Below, piece by piece: positions 20,805 to 33,361 of a stretch of 64,000 bases of DNA. Under the pieces are notes generated by a model. The model ran no database searches and was not told the DNA's origin. It worked only from the letters and a program-made list of their open reading frames with translations. A program made the position numbers and the translations under genes. The stretch spans positions 1,204,740 through 1,268,739 of the forward strand of contig OZ287703.1 in the NCBI GenBank assembly GCA_965649825.1, in the 5' to 3' direction. Numbering within the stretch: position 1 is the first letter of the stretch; every line of letters begins with the position of its first letter. This stretch comes from Penicillus capitatus (Eukaryota; Chlorophyta).

Positions 20805-22286
20805 TCAATCTGCGCCAAAAAGAAGGGCGGCAGCTGCGTCCTCATTTCCATGCGTCGCTTTCAAGGCATTCGCACATCTTTGTCGATCGAACCCCAGAGC
20901 CATTAGACGCTGCACTTTCTCTTCAAAGACGCTATCTCCGCTTTCTGATGGAGGTCCATTTGCAGACGATGTCGCTGCATTGCTGTCTATACGAAGAAGA
21001 AGAAAGCAGGAGTAGCATGCAAACGGCCAGATGCACCTTCTTGTGGTTTAAACGAAGTTTCTTGATCTATCTGATGCTCAGCAAGAAAAGGCACCTCTGC
21101 GTTGACGCTGCCGATGACCAATTTCATGGCCTTCAAATCTACAGTACACTGAACCACACATAACAGTAAGAGCGGGTGGAGAGAGCACCAAGTAAACAAG
21201 TACCTGATGTCTGACGAGATTGTCCAATCCGAAGATGAATGGCGGACCAGTGTTCTGTTCGATCACGGATAGGGAAGATGCCATGTACTCTCCCCCTACT
21301 TTTAATTGTGCTTGATGGACTCTTCCCAACAACTTGCTCTGTCCCACTCCATATGCCATTCCTGCGTATCGCTTGTCGATCAAACGCATGAGAGAACATT
21401 TTTCTGCGAAATCTGCTGACATAATCGTCATCTGAGCTCCAGTATCCACGAAGGCTTGAACACGGACGCCATTCACTTCCATGTTCACATAGAGCATCGT
21501 CACAATTCCAAACATCTCTGGTGTATGCTCGAGTGCCTGTGTTTTTCTCGATGAATTAAAACACGGGAATTTGGCAACTGTGAAACAACCAACACCTGTT
21601 GATAATTCTCTTCGATGTTCGTCTTTTGAATCTGCTCCCATATCTTCTTCTGAGCTTCGGCTCCCATAGGGTCTGATCTGATCTGTTCCATCTCTTGTTG
21701 TCTAGATGTGAAAAATGTTGGTGTTGCAGGCACGATGTGCATAAACAGTGTCTACTGATCACCTGGCGAGTTCTCCTGCTTCAATCAGAAGGGCCATAGC
21801 TCTCTCGCTATCGTTCGATCGAATGGCCGCAGCCAATTGAGGATTCTCTGCTTCAATTCGAGACAAGAGTTCTGGATTCGCTGTGGCCCGCTCAACGAGC
21901 TGCTGTCCCATGAGAGTCCCTAAGGCCCCGGCGCCACCGCGAGTCCTCTGCTCCACTACTGGTTGCTGTTCCAGCATCAGCAGATCTCCGTCTGCCATCC
22001 CAATGGATGCTATCGTCTGACTATCAAAAACTTGAAACAACAGTCGTGCGGTAAATCGAGCAAACACACTTGTTTCCCAGGGGACGGCCTTGAAAGAAAA
22101 GCTGCTGTTGCGCCGCTGGGATTCCAATTTGATTTGCCACCGAATTCTTGACACTCGCCACAGTGTCGTATGGCTCACACTAAGAGCAAACATCCGACGC
22201 TTTTGCTGTAGGCGGAAATCCAGTCGCAAGCCGTGTACGTTTATGTTGACTACAAGGTCTGATTCCGTCGCAACGGTGAGAATCAT
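20805..22286 (-). CDS. DDI1: DDI1-type ubiquitin shuttle with retroviral-like aspartyl protease
   Basis: Minus-strand gene, ATG at 22286 (MILTVATESDLVVNIN). After a roughly 60-nt intron the UBL continues EPYDTVASVKNSVANQIGIP and SQTIASIGMADGDLLML. A linker then leads to the helical domain (LLSRIEAENPQLAAAIRSND, IWEQIQKTNIEENYQQ). The protease domain follows: MFGIVTMLYVNMEVNG, catalytic FVDTGAQMTIMS, and FIFGLDNLVRHQ. It ends in a UBA domain (LMALGFDRQRCANALKA) and stops at 20805 after LLFGAD. All four DDI1 parts (UBL, HDD, RVP, UBA) are present in order. DDI1 cleaves heavily ubiquitinated substrates such as Nrf1-type factors. Several short introns; divergent from EBP1 across 79 bp. Confidence 0.93.
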
Positions 22287-22365
22287 CTTTCTGCAGAAAT
22301 GAAACCGTCGAGGCACATTTTAAACATCCACAAACAATCACATTTTGTCGCGGAGAGCTTGAACA
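22287..22365. promoter_or_regulatory. 79-bp divergent promoter interval DDI1 / EBP1
   Basis: Two ATGs face away across 79 bp, too little for separate full promoters, so bidirectional transcription initiation is likely. DDI1 acts with the proteasome and EBP1 with ribosome biogenesis, so shared growth-linked control would make sense, but this is inference. Confidence 0.4.
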
Positions 22366-23773
22366 ATGTCATCGAGTGAGGAAAGTTCCGAGGCGGAAGA
22401 GATCTACGATCTTTCCAATGCAAGACGCAGCACCTCATGGAGATATGTACCATCTGACTTGTGTCTGTAGTCCGACGTGGTGACAAAACACAAGGCGGCT
22501 GCCGAGATTTGCAACAGTACGTCTTTGGAAGAGTGTTTACTGGAGTGCTCGACGGACTCTGAACGGTGTTCTGTTCTTCCTCTTGTACAGATGCTGTGGC
22601 TACCGTGGTTGCCCGCATCGAAGCCGGGGTGAAGGTCACGGACCTGATCAAACTCGGGAACACTTTTGTGGAAGAGTAGAGATGGACACGCACACATTTC
22701 TGAGCGTCATGATCCTCTGTACGTTGCAGGAGTATTGCGAAGATTTTCAAAGGGAAGAACGTGGAGAAGGGGATCGCCTTTCCGACATCGATTTCCATCA
22801 ACAAGTACCTGCCATCACCACTGCAACCTACGTTGTGCGTCTGATGTCGCTGAGATGTCTAGTGTGGTTGGTCATTTCTGTCCTGTGGAGAGCGATCTTG
22901 CTGTAAATGATGGAGACGTTGTAAAAGTGTAAGAAGAATGGGATGATGTGCATTTCTCATCAGGCTTATTATTGCCGTTGTCTTAGGGACATTGGGTGTC
23001 ACATTGATGGATTCATTGCGATTCAAGCGGGGACTGTTGTCGTCCAGGCAGATAAGAACGCTTCTGTGAAGGGAAGATATGCAGACGTGCTTCAGGCTGC
23101 ACGCACTGCCTATCAAGCGGCGCTTAGACTGATTCGACCAAGGAAGAGTATATCCGGCGTCCATGCAGTACTGAATCAGATTGCAGAGATCTATGGATGC
23201 AATCTGGTCGATGGAGTCATGACACACCAACTCAAGAGATTTGTGATTGATGGCAACAAATGTATTCTGAACAAACCAACACCAGAATACAAAGTGGACG
23301 ACGGTGAATTCGAGGAGAACGAAGTATATGCAGTGGATATTGTGATGAGTACTGGAGACGGAAAAACGCGAATCATGGACGAAAAAGAAACCATGATCTA
23401 CAAGAGAGCCCTGGACAGGGAGTACAATCTCCGGATGAAAGCATCGAGATCCGTGTTTGCCGAAATCAATCGTCGATTTCCGACAATGCCGTTTACCATC
23501 GGGGCACTGCCAGATCAGAAACAAGTTCGATTGGGACTGGTTGAGTGTCTGAATCATGGACTGCTGCATCCGTATCCAGTCCTACATGAGAAAGCGGGCG
23601 AAGTGGTTGTACAAGTGAAGGGTACAGTGCTGCTGATGCCATCTGGTTCAGACATTATCACAGAATTTCCAGAACAAGTGATTGAACCCACTGTTCAATT
23701 AGATGATCCAGAGATCCAAGCTCTGCTGAAAGAAGAAATATCAAAGAAGAAGAAGACAAAAAAGAAGAAGTGA
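22366..23773 (+). CDS. PA2G4: EBP1/PA2G4 (proliferation-associated, methionine-aminopeptidase fold)
   Basis: Exon 1 (22366-22419) encodes MSSSEESSEAEEIYDLSN. The next exon begins SDVVTKHKAAAEICN at 22471, across a 51-nt intron that starts with gcaag, a GC-AG donor. Later parts: VARIEAGVKVTDLIKLGNTF, IFKGKNVEKGIAFPTSISIN, VDIGCHIDGFIA, VYAVDIVMSTGDGK, IYKRALDREYNLRMK and a lysine-rich tail (KKKKTKKKK), the nucleolar-targeting and RNA-binding feature of EBP1. The aminopeptidase fold is retained in the family, but catalysis is lost. EBP1 binds 60S ribosomes near the tunnel exit and participates in ribosome biogenesis and growth control. The stop at 23773 is only 50 bp before the next ATG on the same strand. 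Confidence 0.93.
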
Positions 23774-23823
23774 AATCGCTGATTAGATGAGAACGTGCAT
23801 TTAATCCGCCAACAGTCTCGCGA

Positions 23824-26553
23824 ATGGAAAACACGGCGTCCACAGAACTGTCTCCGCGGTCGCGCCCTTTCCTGACGTCTGAACAAAGAGAAGCCCTCGA
23901 CGCCGCGTTGGCCGAGAAACAGGGTGCTCGCTATATACACGGACAAGAGCATCCATCCATCCGTTCGCGATTGTGCTCGCAGATGTCGAGAAAGTCGAGA
24001 GTGAAGGTCGGCGTTGGATGGTTCACCGACGTAGTCGAAGCCGTGATTTCTACGAGAAGATGGATAGAAAGAGCAGATCTGGGAAAGGGACCGGTGGTTC
24101 GAAGAAAGGGGGTGCTGGCGGCAAGTATACGTGGGGCAGTTATGTGGACGATACCGGAGTGGCGGTTCTCGACAAGAGTGACCCAAACTATGATTCAGAC
24201 AGCGAAGAAGCAAAGGTGAAGTACAGAGGGAGCAGCAAAATCGTACAGGAGGTCGAGGAGTACAAGGAAAGGGTATGTGAAGTTATCATTGGATGGACGG
24301 AGATCGCACGCACTGTCAATTGGGTGTTCAGGTCGCCAGCATCATCTCAGAGTACTATGACAATGGAGATATCAATGAAACGGCCACTTTGCTCGACAAC
24401 CTTCGCCGTCCACACTTTGCTCAGTACTTTGTCAAGAAGGCCATTACGATGGCGATGGATCGAAGAGATAAGGAAAGGGAGATGACCTCTTATCTATTAT
24501 CATCACTGTACAATGAAGTGCGTGTGTGATAATCTGCACTGAGGTGGATGGGATGGTTGACGACGGTCTTCTTTGGGCAGGTCATTTATCCAGAACAGAT
24601 GCGCAAGGGTTTTGAGGCGACGATCTATTCCGTTGACGATTTGCGATTGGATGTGCCAGAGGCTGCTGAGCTCATTGCCTTGTTTGTGGCACGTGCTGTT
24701 GTGGATGACGTGCTTCCACCAGCCATGGTCCAGAGAATTCATGGAGATGAGGAAAGCACTGTCATGGAAGTGCGCAAGAGAGCAGAAGTGCACCTGTCGG
24801 CACGTCACTGCACAGAGAGAATGTTGCGTTGTTGGGGCGCAGGTGACGACGCACATGTCGGCTTGTATGACTGTCCTTCCCTTTCAGGTGCCGGTGTTCA
24901 TTATCAAGACACAAAAGACAGTATTGCTAAGATGTTGTTTGAATACACAAGCAGTCACGACATTGAAGAAACCCGTCGATGCCTCAGAGCATTAGATCTG
25001 CCTTTCTTCCACCACGAGGTAACAAACCAGACGTCGTTTGAATCATCTCGATTTTGGTGTGTCGATGGGTCGTTTCGAATCGTGTTGTTCTCTCTGATTG
25101 TGACTTCTACCATCACGCCTGGTGCGACGCTAACAGTTGTGTTTGTACATAGTTTGTGAAACAGGCAGTGCATTTGGCGATGGAGAACCAGATGCACCGT
25201 GGAGCTTTCATCGAGATGTTGGCAACTCTGACGAAGAACGGAGACATTAGCGAAGGACAGATCAGCAAAGGCTTTGAAAGGTCCATCCAACCAACACGAG
25301 AGAAGTCTTCTCCCTTACTAAATACATTCATCCTGTCTTCAGAGTGGCCATGCGTCTCGATGATACCATACTGGACAACCCCTCTGCCGAACAACAGTTC
25401 AGTGAAGTGGTAGACGACGCAATGAAGGAAGGGATCATTGACAAAAACGCTAACGTACTGCTGCAGGAGATCAAAGTCATAGACAGGGGGTGGTGGTGCA
25501 TTGTGGTGTGTAGGATATTGTAAAGGCCGTTGCTGGCCAATCAGAATCTGGATTTCCCGTACATCATCCTCATTCAATACAGTTATTCAAGGAAGCAGCG
25601 TTGGCTGCCATCGAAGAATTCTTCGAATCATCCGACATGGATGAGGTCGCTGAAAGGATATTAGAATTGGAAGATCCTGGCCTCCATCACATCTTTGTCA
25701 AGCACGCTGTTCAGAAAGCAATGGACAGACGCGATAGAGAACGCGAGATGATATCAAACCTCCTGAGTTTTTTGTATCCTCAGGTCCTTTCAGGTGATTT
25801 CATTGTTATCATGGAACAGTTTTCTGAGTCGAAGGGTATCATCTTGTTGGGTGGTTGCAGGGGATCAATTGGGACAGGGGTTTACACGTTTGTTGCTTGC
25901 GGCAGAGGATCTTGTCCTCGACAATCCGGAAGCTGTTCATTTTCTCACAAATTTCTTGGGACGCATCATTGTCGATGAAATCGTGCCACCATCGTTCTTG
26001 ACGAGTGTTTTGGGGTCACTAAAAGATCATTCGCTTGGAATTCAGATCGTCAAAGAGACAGGTATGTGTGTGCATACCCTGTCCTCCCTCACTCTCTTTG
26101 CACTGAGACATGGTGTCAGGTTCCATGTTGAGTGCTCGCCATGCCGCAGAGAGAATGCTCAACTGCTGGCACGGCGGCTCAAAAGACATAGAAGAAATCA
26201 GAGGTGAGATACACACGATGCTCAAGGAGTATCTGGCAAGCAAGGATGTCGATGAAATTGCACGATGTCTCCACGAACTTGCTGTCCCCTTCTATCACCA
26301 CGAGTTTGTCCGACGAGGACTGGAGATGGCTTTGAATAGCGATGCCGATTTGGAATTGGTCGAAGCACTGTTGTCTGTGTTTGCAAGCAGAGGTGAAATA
26401 AGCGAGACGCAGATGAAGAAAGGTTTTGAAAGAATGGAAGCATTAGTCGAGGATCTGGCACTGGACTATCCTCATGCCAGAGAGAGGTTCTCGAAAATGA
26501 AGGAACGTGCGATTGAGGAAGGGTGGACAGAGATGAGAGAGGTGGCTTCGTGA
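23824..26553 (+). CDS. Four-MA3-domain protein (PDCD4/MRF-like translation regulator)
   Basis: Multi-exon gene starting MENTASTELSPRSRPF at 23824. A basic, Gly/Ser-rich linker (GKGTGGSKKGGAGGKYTWG) and an acidic stretch are followed by four MA3 repeats. Repeat 1: ISEYYDNGDINETATLLDNL. Repeat 2: SHDIEETRRCLRALDLPFFH. Repeat 3: FFESSDMDEVAERILELEDP. Repeat 4: YLASKDVDEIARCLHELAVP, ending at 26553. Each repeat has the paired helices with HHxFVKxA-type signatures (FVKKAITMAMDRRD, FVKQAVHLAMEN, FVKHAVQKAMDRRD, FVRRGLEMALN). MA3 domains bind eIF4A; PDCD4 has two, whereas plant MRF/ECIP1 proteins have four. A role in eIF4A regulation is therefore inferred. Introns are about 50-120 nt. Confidence 0.9.
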
Positions 26554-26717
26554 GAAGAGGAAGGCTTTACACTGGCGCGATAATGATTCGCTTGCCACTA
26601 TTTTGAGCATCTGTTCAGTAGAACACTGAATCTTGGATCAGCGTGTGAAACGCCTTAGGAGACTGATTGAATAGAAGAAGTTAAATCATGCCTCTTTCTA
26701 CCTTCCCTCCTATCCCG

Positions 26718-28737
26718 TCAAGGAGACAACAATACGTCTTGATAAGTGTACAGCAATTCCTTGACAATACGACGATCAGGAACACTGCAGGCCGTTCCAT
26801 AAATGGCAGCCGTGCCGTTGCGAGATCCTTTTGGATCTTTCTTCATGGCCTCAATGGATATGCGGAGATCCTGTAACAGACCATAGATCAATCAGTCAGT
26901 AGATATTGTGATACACTCCTTGTCTATCACCTGAACCAAGCGATCGACTGTGTTGACATGGCGTGCCGTGAAGCTGATATGTAAAGCTGGTGGAAACTGC
27001 AAAGGAGTCAAATGCCATCCCTTTTCGCTCATGATATCATTGACCTGCAAGGGAAAATGTGTCTCGAACATGCAAGTAGCTATGATTCCAATACGTAGTA
27101 GATTCTTTCAGGATGCTTCTTGAGCATGACTGCGACCACAGGACCAATTGGATTCCCAATGATCTTCAGTTCTGGAACATACGACAGCTTTGATTTGAAG
27201 TCCAGCACCACATTCAGAATATCATCTGCATTCTGCAAATATCCTTGCTCTCCGATATGCATTAAACTTGCCCATGCCGTTGCAATCAAAGCTCCAGATC
27301 GACTTCCGGCGAATCCTGAAAGCGGAATAGAAGAAATCAAACCTTTGGTTTACTGCAGAATCTATCCACTCGCCTGGCGATATGTACATTCCTCCAGTCC
27401 AATCGCTGACAGCTGTGTATTGATATTTTCTCAAAAGAGGTGATCGATAGAGCACAACTGAAGTGCCTTTGTGCGCCATTCCGTATTTATGGGTGTCGAT
27501 CGAGATCGAAGTGACACCTAAAACACAAATTTCGTACTAACGAAAAATCCTAGGGAATAAGAGGTCTTCGCCTTTTAGTGAAAAATCGAACGGCGGAACA
27601 GACTGGCCTGACTTCTGAACGAACGGCAGAAAGAAACCTCCCAAACAACAATCGACGTGTAGAAGAATGCCATTTTCAGTCGCAATTTTGGAGATTGCTT
27701 CGACAGGGTCAATCACTCCATGGGGGAACCCGGGGGCCGATGCAACAATCAAGATGGTGTTGTCATGGACTCTGCGTCGGACTTCTCTAACTGGCATCTG
27801 ATAGTTCTTGTCGACCTTCAGTATAACGAGCTTTATCTTGAAATATTCTGCTGCCTTGTAGTATGCCGCGTGTGCAGACTCAGCGATGATCATCTCTGGT
27901 TCTGTTATGCCTCGTTCGCTTTCCATGTAATCTCTCGATGCCTGCGATGGACAATATCAACGCATGCATGCTCAATGCATGAATTCAAAGGCAACTATCG
28001 TGTCACCTTCACTGCCAAGAGGATGCTTTCAGATCCTCCCGACGTCATGCATCCACATACATTCTTTGCTGTGTTCTTTGCATTCATGAGGCTGCCGCAG
28101 ACGCTGACAACTTCAGCCTCCATTTGTCGAACGCTTGGGAAAACGTCTGGATGAAGAGGATTTGTCAAACTGAAGAGATGGTATACATCGCAGAGCAGGG
28201 TCTCCAGCTCACTGCCCGCCAGGTAGACAGTACCTGACACCTTGGAATCCTTCTCACTCACTGGAACGTCCCTCTTGTTCCGTTCCCTCAAATGGTTTAG
28301 AACTGTACGACTTGACCATCCTTGAGCAGGCAAGCTGTGGATTGGTTTCTCATCTTGCAGAAATGCTTTCTTTCTGCGATTCAGATGCTGCTTCAGCTTT
28401 TCTCGTTCCCTTCGAATCAACCTTCGCGTCAGGGGAAACGATCGCACCATAGCAAAGAACGTTTCTTTCACTCCTAAATGACGACATGCATCGACATTGC
28501 AGAGGATTGGAGAAGGAAACGACTCAGAGAGAACAGCTTTTTTATGATCAGACAGACGGCGACAGTGAGCAATGTCGAGATGACTGTTGCTGCCACGATA
28601 AGAGATGGTCTTAAATGCGTGTCCAGGATAGCTCTGTCCAGGACGTAGGCGCAACGCTTTGCGAATTGAGTGACGACAAAACGAAGCGCCTCCAGAGACT
28701 CGACGACAGTCTCGAAGACGACGTCAGATGAGGCCAT
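26718..28737 (-). CDS. SGPL1/DPL1: Sphingosine-1-phosphate lyase (PLP enzyme, ER)
   Basis: Minus-strand multi-exon gene, ATG 28737. The N-terminus has a luminal stretch and one membrane segment ([20 protein letters not shown]), as in ER-anchored S1P lyases. Then [74 protein letters not shown], and the PLP-lysine motif [15 protein letters not shown]. The C-terminal part includes [20 protein letters not shown] and [19 protein letters not shown], ending QDVLLSP at 26718. The enzyme cleaves sphingosine-1-phosphate to hexadecenal and phosphoethanolamine, the exit step of sphingolipid breakdown. Roughly eight introns of 45-70 nt. It converges with the MA3 gene. Confidence 0.93.
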
Positions 28738-28810
28738 CGTAATGCGAGAGAGAGTTCAAGTGTTCTTTAAGTGCTGTATACAATCTGCGGCGCACGATGC
28801 AACGCAAAGA

Positions 28811-29306
28811 TGCCCGAAGAGGTGGGCTTCCTTTACTTCAACCTGTCGTACAGGCGATTGAAAGGACGCAACCGTGTAAATGAAGGTAAGCCGAAAGCGA
28901 CGTCTTTGTCGATTGGGAGCACTTATGACCGAAACTTATGCCTGAATGGTCGCGACACTGACTAGCAATCCTCTTTGTGTTCGTTCGTGCTACATGATAC
29001 TGTCTTGCTTTCGAATGACTGCATTCTCCTCTGTCCATAGAAAACTACCATGTGTTCCATATTTGAGGTTGCTAAAAGCTCTGTTTGTGCAGTTGTGCCG
29101 CGGACGCTTATGAATGTTCTGCGTTCACAGATTTTGATTTGTCCGTGTTAGCAGAAGGCGAGACAGCAGATGTAGAGGACGGATTACCTTATTGGAGCAG
29201 TGACTTAATGGAACAAGAAGATCATATAACACACCTTGTGCAGGGCACGAAGAATGACAGCCACGCTCAGATTGTCATCCAACGAATGATCTACAGGAAG
29301 GTGTAA
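28811..29306 (+). CDS. Hypothetical small multi-exon gene
   Basis: An ATG at 28811 opens MPEEVGFLYFNLSYRRLKGR, followed by a good splice donor (gtaagc) near 28886. The last exon (about 29092-29306) is acidic and coding-like (DLSVLAEGETADVEDGLPYW) with a stop at 29306. A short middle exon must exist to bring the phases together; the one I tried leaves a stop, so the structure is unresolved. Divergent from the S1P lyase gene with 73 bp between starts. No family recognised. Confidence 0.35.
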
Positions 29307-29885
29307 GTTGAACCGGACTTCGAATGTCGTTGGGAACGTCAGTAGTAACAATTTCCACAGAGATCTCATACTGAGGTTCTTCACTTGCATAGCGTAAGAG
29401 CTTGCCAGTACAACAACCACCACACTCCAAACAACAGTCTGCTTTTTGATGCGACAGTGTACAGAATCGTCGTCAGATTGCTTTCCCAAATAAGGTGAAC
29501 TATTGAAGCACTGATGTGTGATGACTCGACAAACACACCTGTCATACACTTATCGGAAATATGTAAGCATTCAGGAAAGTGTATCTGAAGAACAACAATC
29601 CCGCTACAATCAGGAGACTGGCAGCTTATAATCTACGGAGACGACAGAGTCTTCTAAGTATCTACCATCAACGGTGACTCTTTCTCTCTCAGGACCCCAA
29701 GAAAGTGACTCATTTGTAATGTGTCTGCGGACCAAATGACTAAAGAAAGTGCTTTATCGATACTGGATCATTGACAATATGAGTGTGGAACCAATACGCA
29801 TGCTCTGTCGGCTACAATATGTCGAACAACATGGTAAATGGAGAAATGGCAGATTATCCGCCCAGCTTGAAATCGAGGTGTTTAC
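29307..29885. other. No convincing gene
   Basis: A minus-strand frame (29549-29205) is open and hydrophobic, but it overlaps the acidic plus-strand exon and has no recognisable domain. The rest has frequent stops. No tRNA, repeat or clear promoter motif seen. Confidence 0.4.
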
Positions 29886-30510
29886 ATGGGATTGCATTCG
29901 CAAAGCAGTCAAACCAGCGAAGAAAATCTTGTATTGGCAGAAGACATCCATTCGACGACTAAATGCATGTATCTGTTTCCTTTCTTCACAAAGTGGCTTT
30001 TGTATGACAATGGCAATCCGGCAGTTTGTCTCTCTCCACACGACACCCTGTAGAAGATTTGGCTTCGTTGCGTTTCGATGGCGAATTAACTGTTAATGCT
30101 AACTGGAAGCAATCGAGTTAAAATGGATAAAACTTCTCCAATCTTGCAAAATCGATACTCAACAAGTCGAAAATGTCATTCTCCAGTCTTTGTTTTCAGC
30201 CGAAGCCATCTAATCTGGACAAGATGTAAGTAATGTCTTGATGTGTGTATTACTGGTGACACCATAGAAACATGGTGATGTTGATGGTGTAGGTTACTGG
30301 AGGGGATTGTCAAGGCACTCCATGCAAGCATCTGTTGTTCTCCCGCATTCTCAAAGGGTTCGCGATGAGCTAACCGGCCGATTGCTCCGAGAATCGTCTT
30401 ATCGATATGTCTGTAATCTGATGCGAATGCGACATCACCGTCTCTTCCGCACAACTGTGTCAGCAGCGTGTATTTGTGAATTTGATTGCCGCTCCAGTTA
30501 AACACCTTTT
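29886..30510 (+). other. Probable coding exons, unresolved (5' part of the U-box gene or a separate gene)
   Basis: Short plus-strand frames with coding character succeed each other: one from ATG 29886 (MGLHSQSSQTSEENLVLAED, stop 30053), then VEDLASLRFDGELTVN, LEAIELKWIKLLQSCKID and LLEGIVKALHASICC, separated by intron-like segments (donor gtaagtaatg near 30226, acceptor gtgtag near 30293). U-box/ARM proteins have an N-terminal helical region that this could be, but the frames were not joined. The minus strand is also open across 30505-30176, so strand is not certain. Confidence 0.3.
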
Positions 30511-30660
30511 GGATTTTTCATCGTTTGTATTCTCCATCCAAAGAGGATCCAGGATAGAAAATGAATGCGGAACGTGGGGACGTCGACAACGAAACACACG
30601 TGAGAAACCGTTTGGGTTTCTCTGCAGCCAATTCTATTCATTTGCAAAAAGGGCGCTTGG

Positions 30661-32146
30661 TTGAAACAAGTGTCCGAAGCTGTGAAGAAAAACTCGTTCG
30701 TCAAGCGGGGTCTTTCCAAACAATCCTTGAAGGCGTGTGACGAGGCAACGAGTGCACCGAGGGAATACCTTTGTCCCATTTCGTTGGAACTGATGCAAGA
30801 TCCTGTGCTTCTCGTGGAGACTGGACAAGTCTACGATCGTTCTTCCATTGAAGGCTGGTTTGCGACTGGGAAAAGGAGCTGTCCCGTTTCCAGAACGGAA
30901 GTGAAAAAAGTGCTTCTAAGCCCGATTTTCCCGTTGCGATCAGCAATTCAAGCATATGCAAAAGAACACCAGATTGAGCACGAATGCGTTGGAGGCCAAT
31001 TGGCAGTGGACAACGCATTAACGACGGACAGCCTTGTCCTGTCTGGGAGATTGTTTGATGGAGTCTCTGTGTATGATGTCCGTGGATTGTGCCGAATGAT
31101 TGATGCTTCAGATGTTGAGCAACAGGCAATCGCTCTGAAGTTGCTTATCGAGATGTGGCGGTGCAATCCACGCAATCCTAAGTCATGGTGTCATGAATAT
31201 GTGTGATTGGGCTCGTAGATTTAGTGATGCTTCTCAGCGGGCGAAATTGAGTCGACTGTTATCCAGGGACAAACTTGGATCTGTTTTCCAAGATTCTGAA
31301 ACGGAAACAATAAGAAACTGTGCAGCTAGACTGCTCTTGCACTTACCTGGACGCTATTTTGATGGGCAGCAACAGCTGAAACTTCTGACACATGATGACT
31401 CCGTCCTGCAAGAAGAAGTTTTGATGAGGTTGTGGAACTATGGATATCGGCATCGATCAAGGATGAGAGAACTCGCAACGTTCATGTTGAGGAATGGAGC
31501 GGACGAAATCATCGCAATCTGCCGAAAGCTTGCAGACCCGACTGAAGACACAGACATCACAGATGAGGTTTGCGTAGGCATGGAGTGCTGCTGAGCAGCT
31601 AACTCATGATGTTTGTGCGCTTTTCTGCTAAGTAGGTTAGGATGCACGCAGCGTTTGTGCTCGCTTGTGCTGCCTTTAGAAAAACCTCACGTTACAAAGC
31701 AATCGGTCAAGGAACCGTACCACTGTTGGTGAACATTCTACAGTCGACATCGAATCTCGGCTTTAGATTCTGTCTCATGAAGGCACTACAATACATGTCG
31801 AAAGACAGTGATGGAGGAAACCAAATTATTCGTGCTGGTCAGCACCAACTTCTGTGGCATCTGTGTCTAGGGAGATGCTCAATGTGTCATAGGAGGCATT
31901 CGTAGTTTTGTCACACATTTGCCAGAGAGAAATAACAGCGTTCATTACTACACACGAATCTATCTGGACTGGTTCGCTTGGGTGACAGTAGCTGAGACGG
32001 CGGTAAAGGCACTCTACTGGTTAGCATTTGACAGACAAGGCTTGGCGGAATTGAAGACAAGCTCAACGATGAAGCTGCTTCGCTTAATGGCCAAACACCG
32101 CGTACTGCCCAAACCCTGCTATTCCAAGTGCGATAATACTCAATGA
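30661..32146 (+). CDS. U-box / armadillo-repeat E3 ubiquitin ligase
   Basis: Plus-strand gene whose true start lies in an upstream exon, since no ATG precedes the U-box in this frame. The U-box reads YLCPISLELMQDPVLL, then GQVYDRSSIEGWFATGKRSC and LSPIFPLRSAIQAYAKEH, the RING-like fold without zinc ligands, which recruits E2. A 57-nt intron near 31157 restores frame to FSDASQRAKLSRLLSRDKLG. Further exons give ARM-like helices (NCAARLLLHLPG, LVNILQSTSNLGFRFCLMKA, VKALYWLAFDRQGLAELK). The intron near 31568-31637 has donor gtttgc and acceptor aagtag. The layout resembles plant PUB-ARM ligases. The stop at 32146 may be provisional if another exon follows. Confidence 0.8.
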
Positions 32147-32636
32147 ACCGAGCCACTTTCTGTGCCATCGGGGATTTCACACCTGAAATCTCTCATTGGA
32201 TGATGCTGTTATTAGGTATCTGATGCCTTTATTGCACATGCTGTCGGCAAGCATATCGTGACTGCGCAGATCTCAAAACCGATGTCGTCCTGTCCTGGAC
32301 TTGTGTATTGATTGTATCACTAACAGCATAATTAATTACCACGTCATTGCTGGTTTTGATTGTAAGCCTTCTGATGTTTGAACTGATTGCTTGTCGTGAT
32401 ACTCAAACGAGAGAAGCGGCGTGTCGAAGCAGAAAAGGCTTCTCCGCCGCAAACACATGTCCGCGATACTCCGAAGAGACGGCTTTCTAGATGTTGGCAC
32501 ACAAAGTTCCGGGACCACCGAAATTGACAGACAAATCTACATTCACGCTAAGGAAATCATATTAGCTCGTGCCGTATCCTTTGATATGCAGAAGCAGAAT
32601 ACGCGTCTATCTTGTTAATGGAGTCGGTGATCGGTA
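32147..32636. other. No convincing gene
   Basis: A basic plus-strand frame (32421-32618, with SKQKRLLRRKHMSAILRRDG) and an overlapping minus-strand frame are both open; neither shows a domain or clear splice partners. The segment probably contains the 3' UTR of the U-box gene. Confidence 0.35.
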
Positions 32637-32927
32637 TCAAAGGCTATGTGACTTTAATCTCAACCAGCAGTTGTAGAATCTGTCCACAGCTGCTAAGCCA
32701 TGCATGACAATAGATTCACATCCATGACAGAAAGCTAAACGATAAAAGAAATCTAAGAAGATCTCCACATTCGCTGTGTTTCGCAAATGTGGCATCCTTC
32801 GTGAGCAGAAAGAGATGTGAAAAGTTAAAAAGATAGTTTGCCTTTTGCGTGTTAAACTTCCCCTTTCTCTGAGTACAAGACTATGCGCCTTGGTTTCTTC
32901 GGAAGTGATTGTCGCCAAGATTTCCAT
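32637..32927 (-). CDS. Hypothetical ORF
   Basis: ATG at 32927 opens a 96-codon minus-strand ORF. Its C-terminal half (VEIFLDFFYRLAFCHGCESI) looks like a hydrophobic helix pair, while the N-terminal half is charged. No family recognised. The plus strand is also open over 32845-33042, so coding status and strand are uncertain. Confidence 0.2.
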   Translation of the reverse strand: MEILATITSEETKAHSLVLRERGSLTRKRQTIFLTFHISFCSRRMPHLRNTANVEIFLDFFYRLAFCHGCESIVMHGLAAVDRFYNCWLRLKSHSL

Positions 32928-33361
32928 CGGCGATGTGACTGTCTCGTCAGCGATGGGTCACGTGTTGAAGAGAACACCTGGTGTTCTATCAAGAGGGGTC
33001 TGTTCTGTGAAAGGGTCCTTTCTTCTGGCTCTGGATACATGATGACTCATCGACCTGGACAGTCACGTCACTAGGCGCGTATATAATGGTTAATCTGAAC
33101 CTTGTTTTACTTGCTCTATAAACAACAAAAAAGTCTTCCGCGTTTGAGTTTTCGCTGCGCGGCACCTCCGCGTGACATGCGCCGGCAAAAGAAACATCCA
33201 AAGAGCACTGCTTTTTGGAGATCCTGGTTCAAGGGAGACTTGCATCAGTAAAGCCTTTGCGCACAAATGACTCATCCAAGGAATCCTGCATGTTAGTTAG
33301 ATGCAACTCAACTCACTTATACAAAGTTAGCCTCACTCTGGCCGCTCATCCGGCTTTGGGC

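Noticed and set aside
29205-29549. 114-codon hydrophobic minus-strand ORF
   Set aside because: Overlaps the acidic plus-strand exon, no domain, and hydrophobicity is expected opposite an acidic frame.
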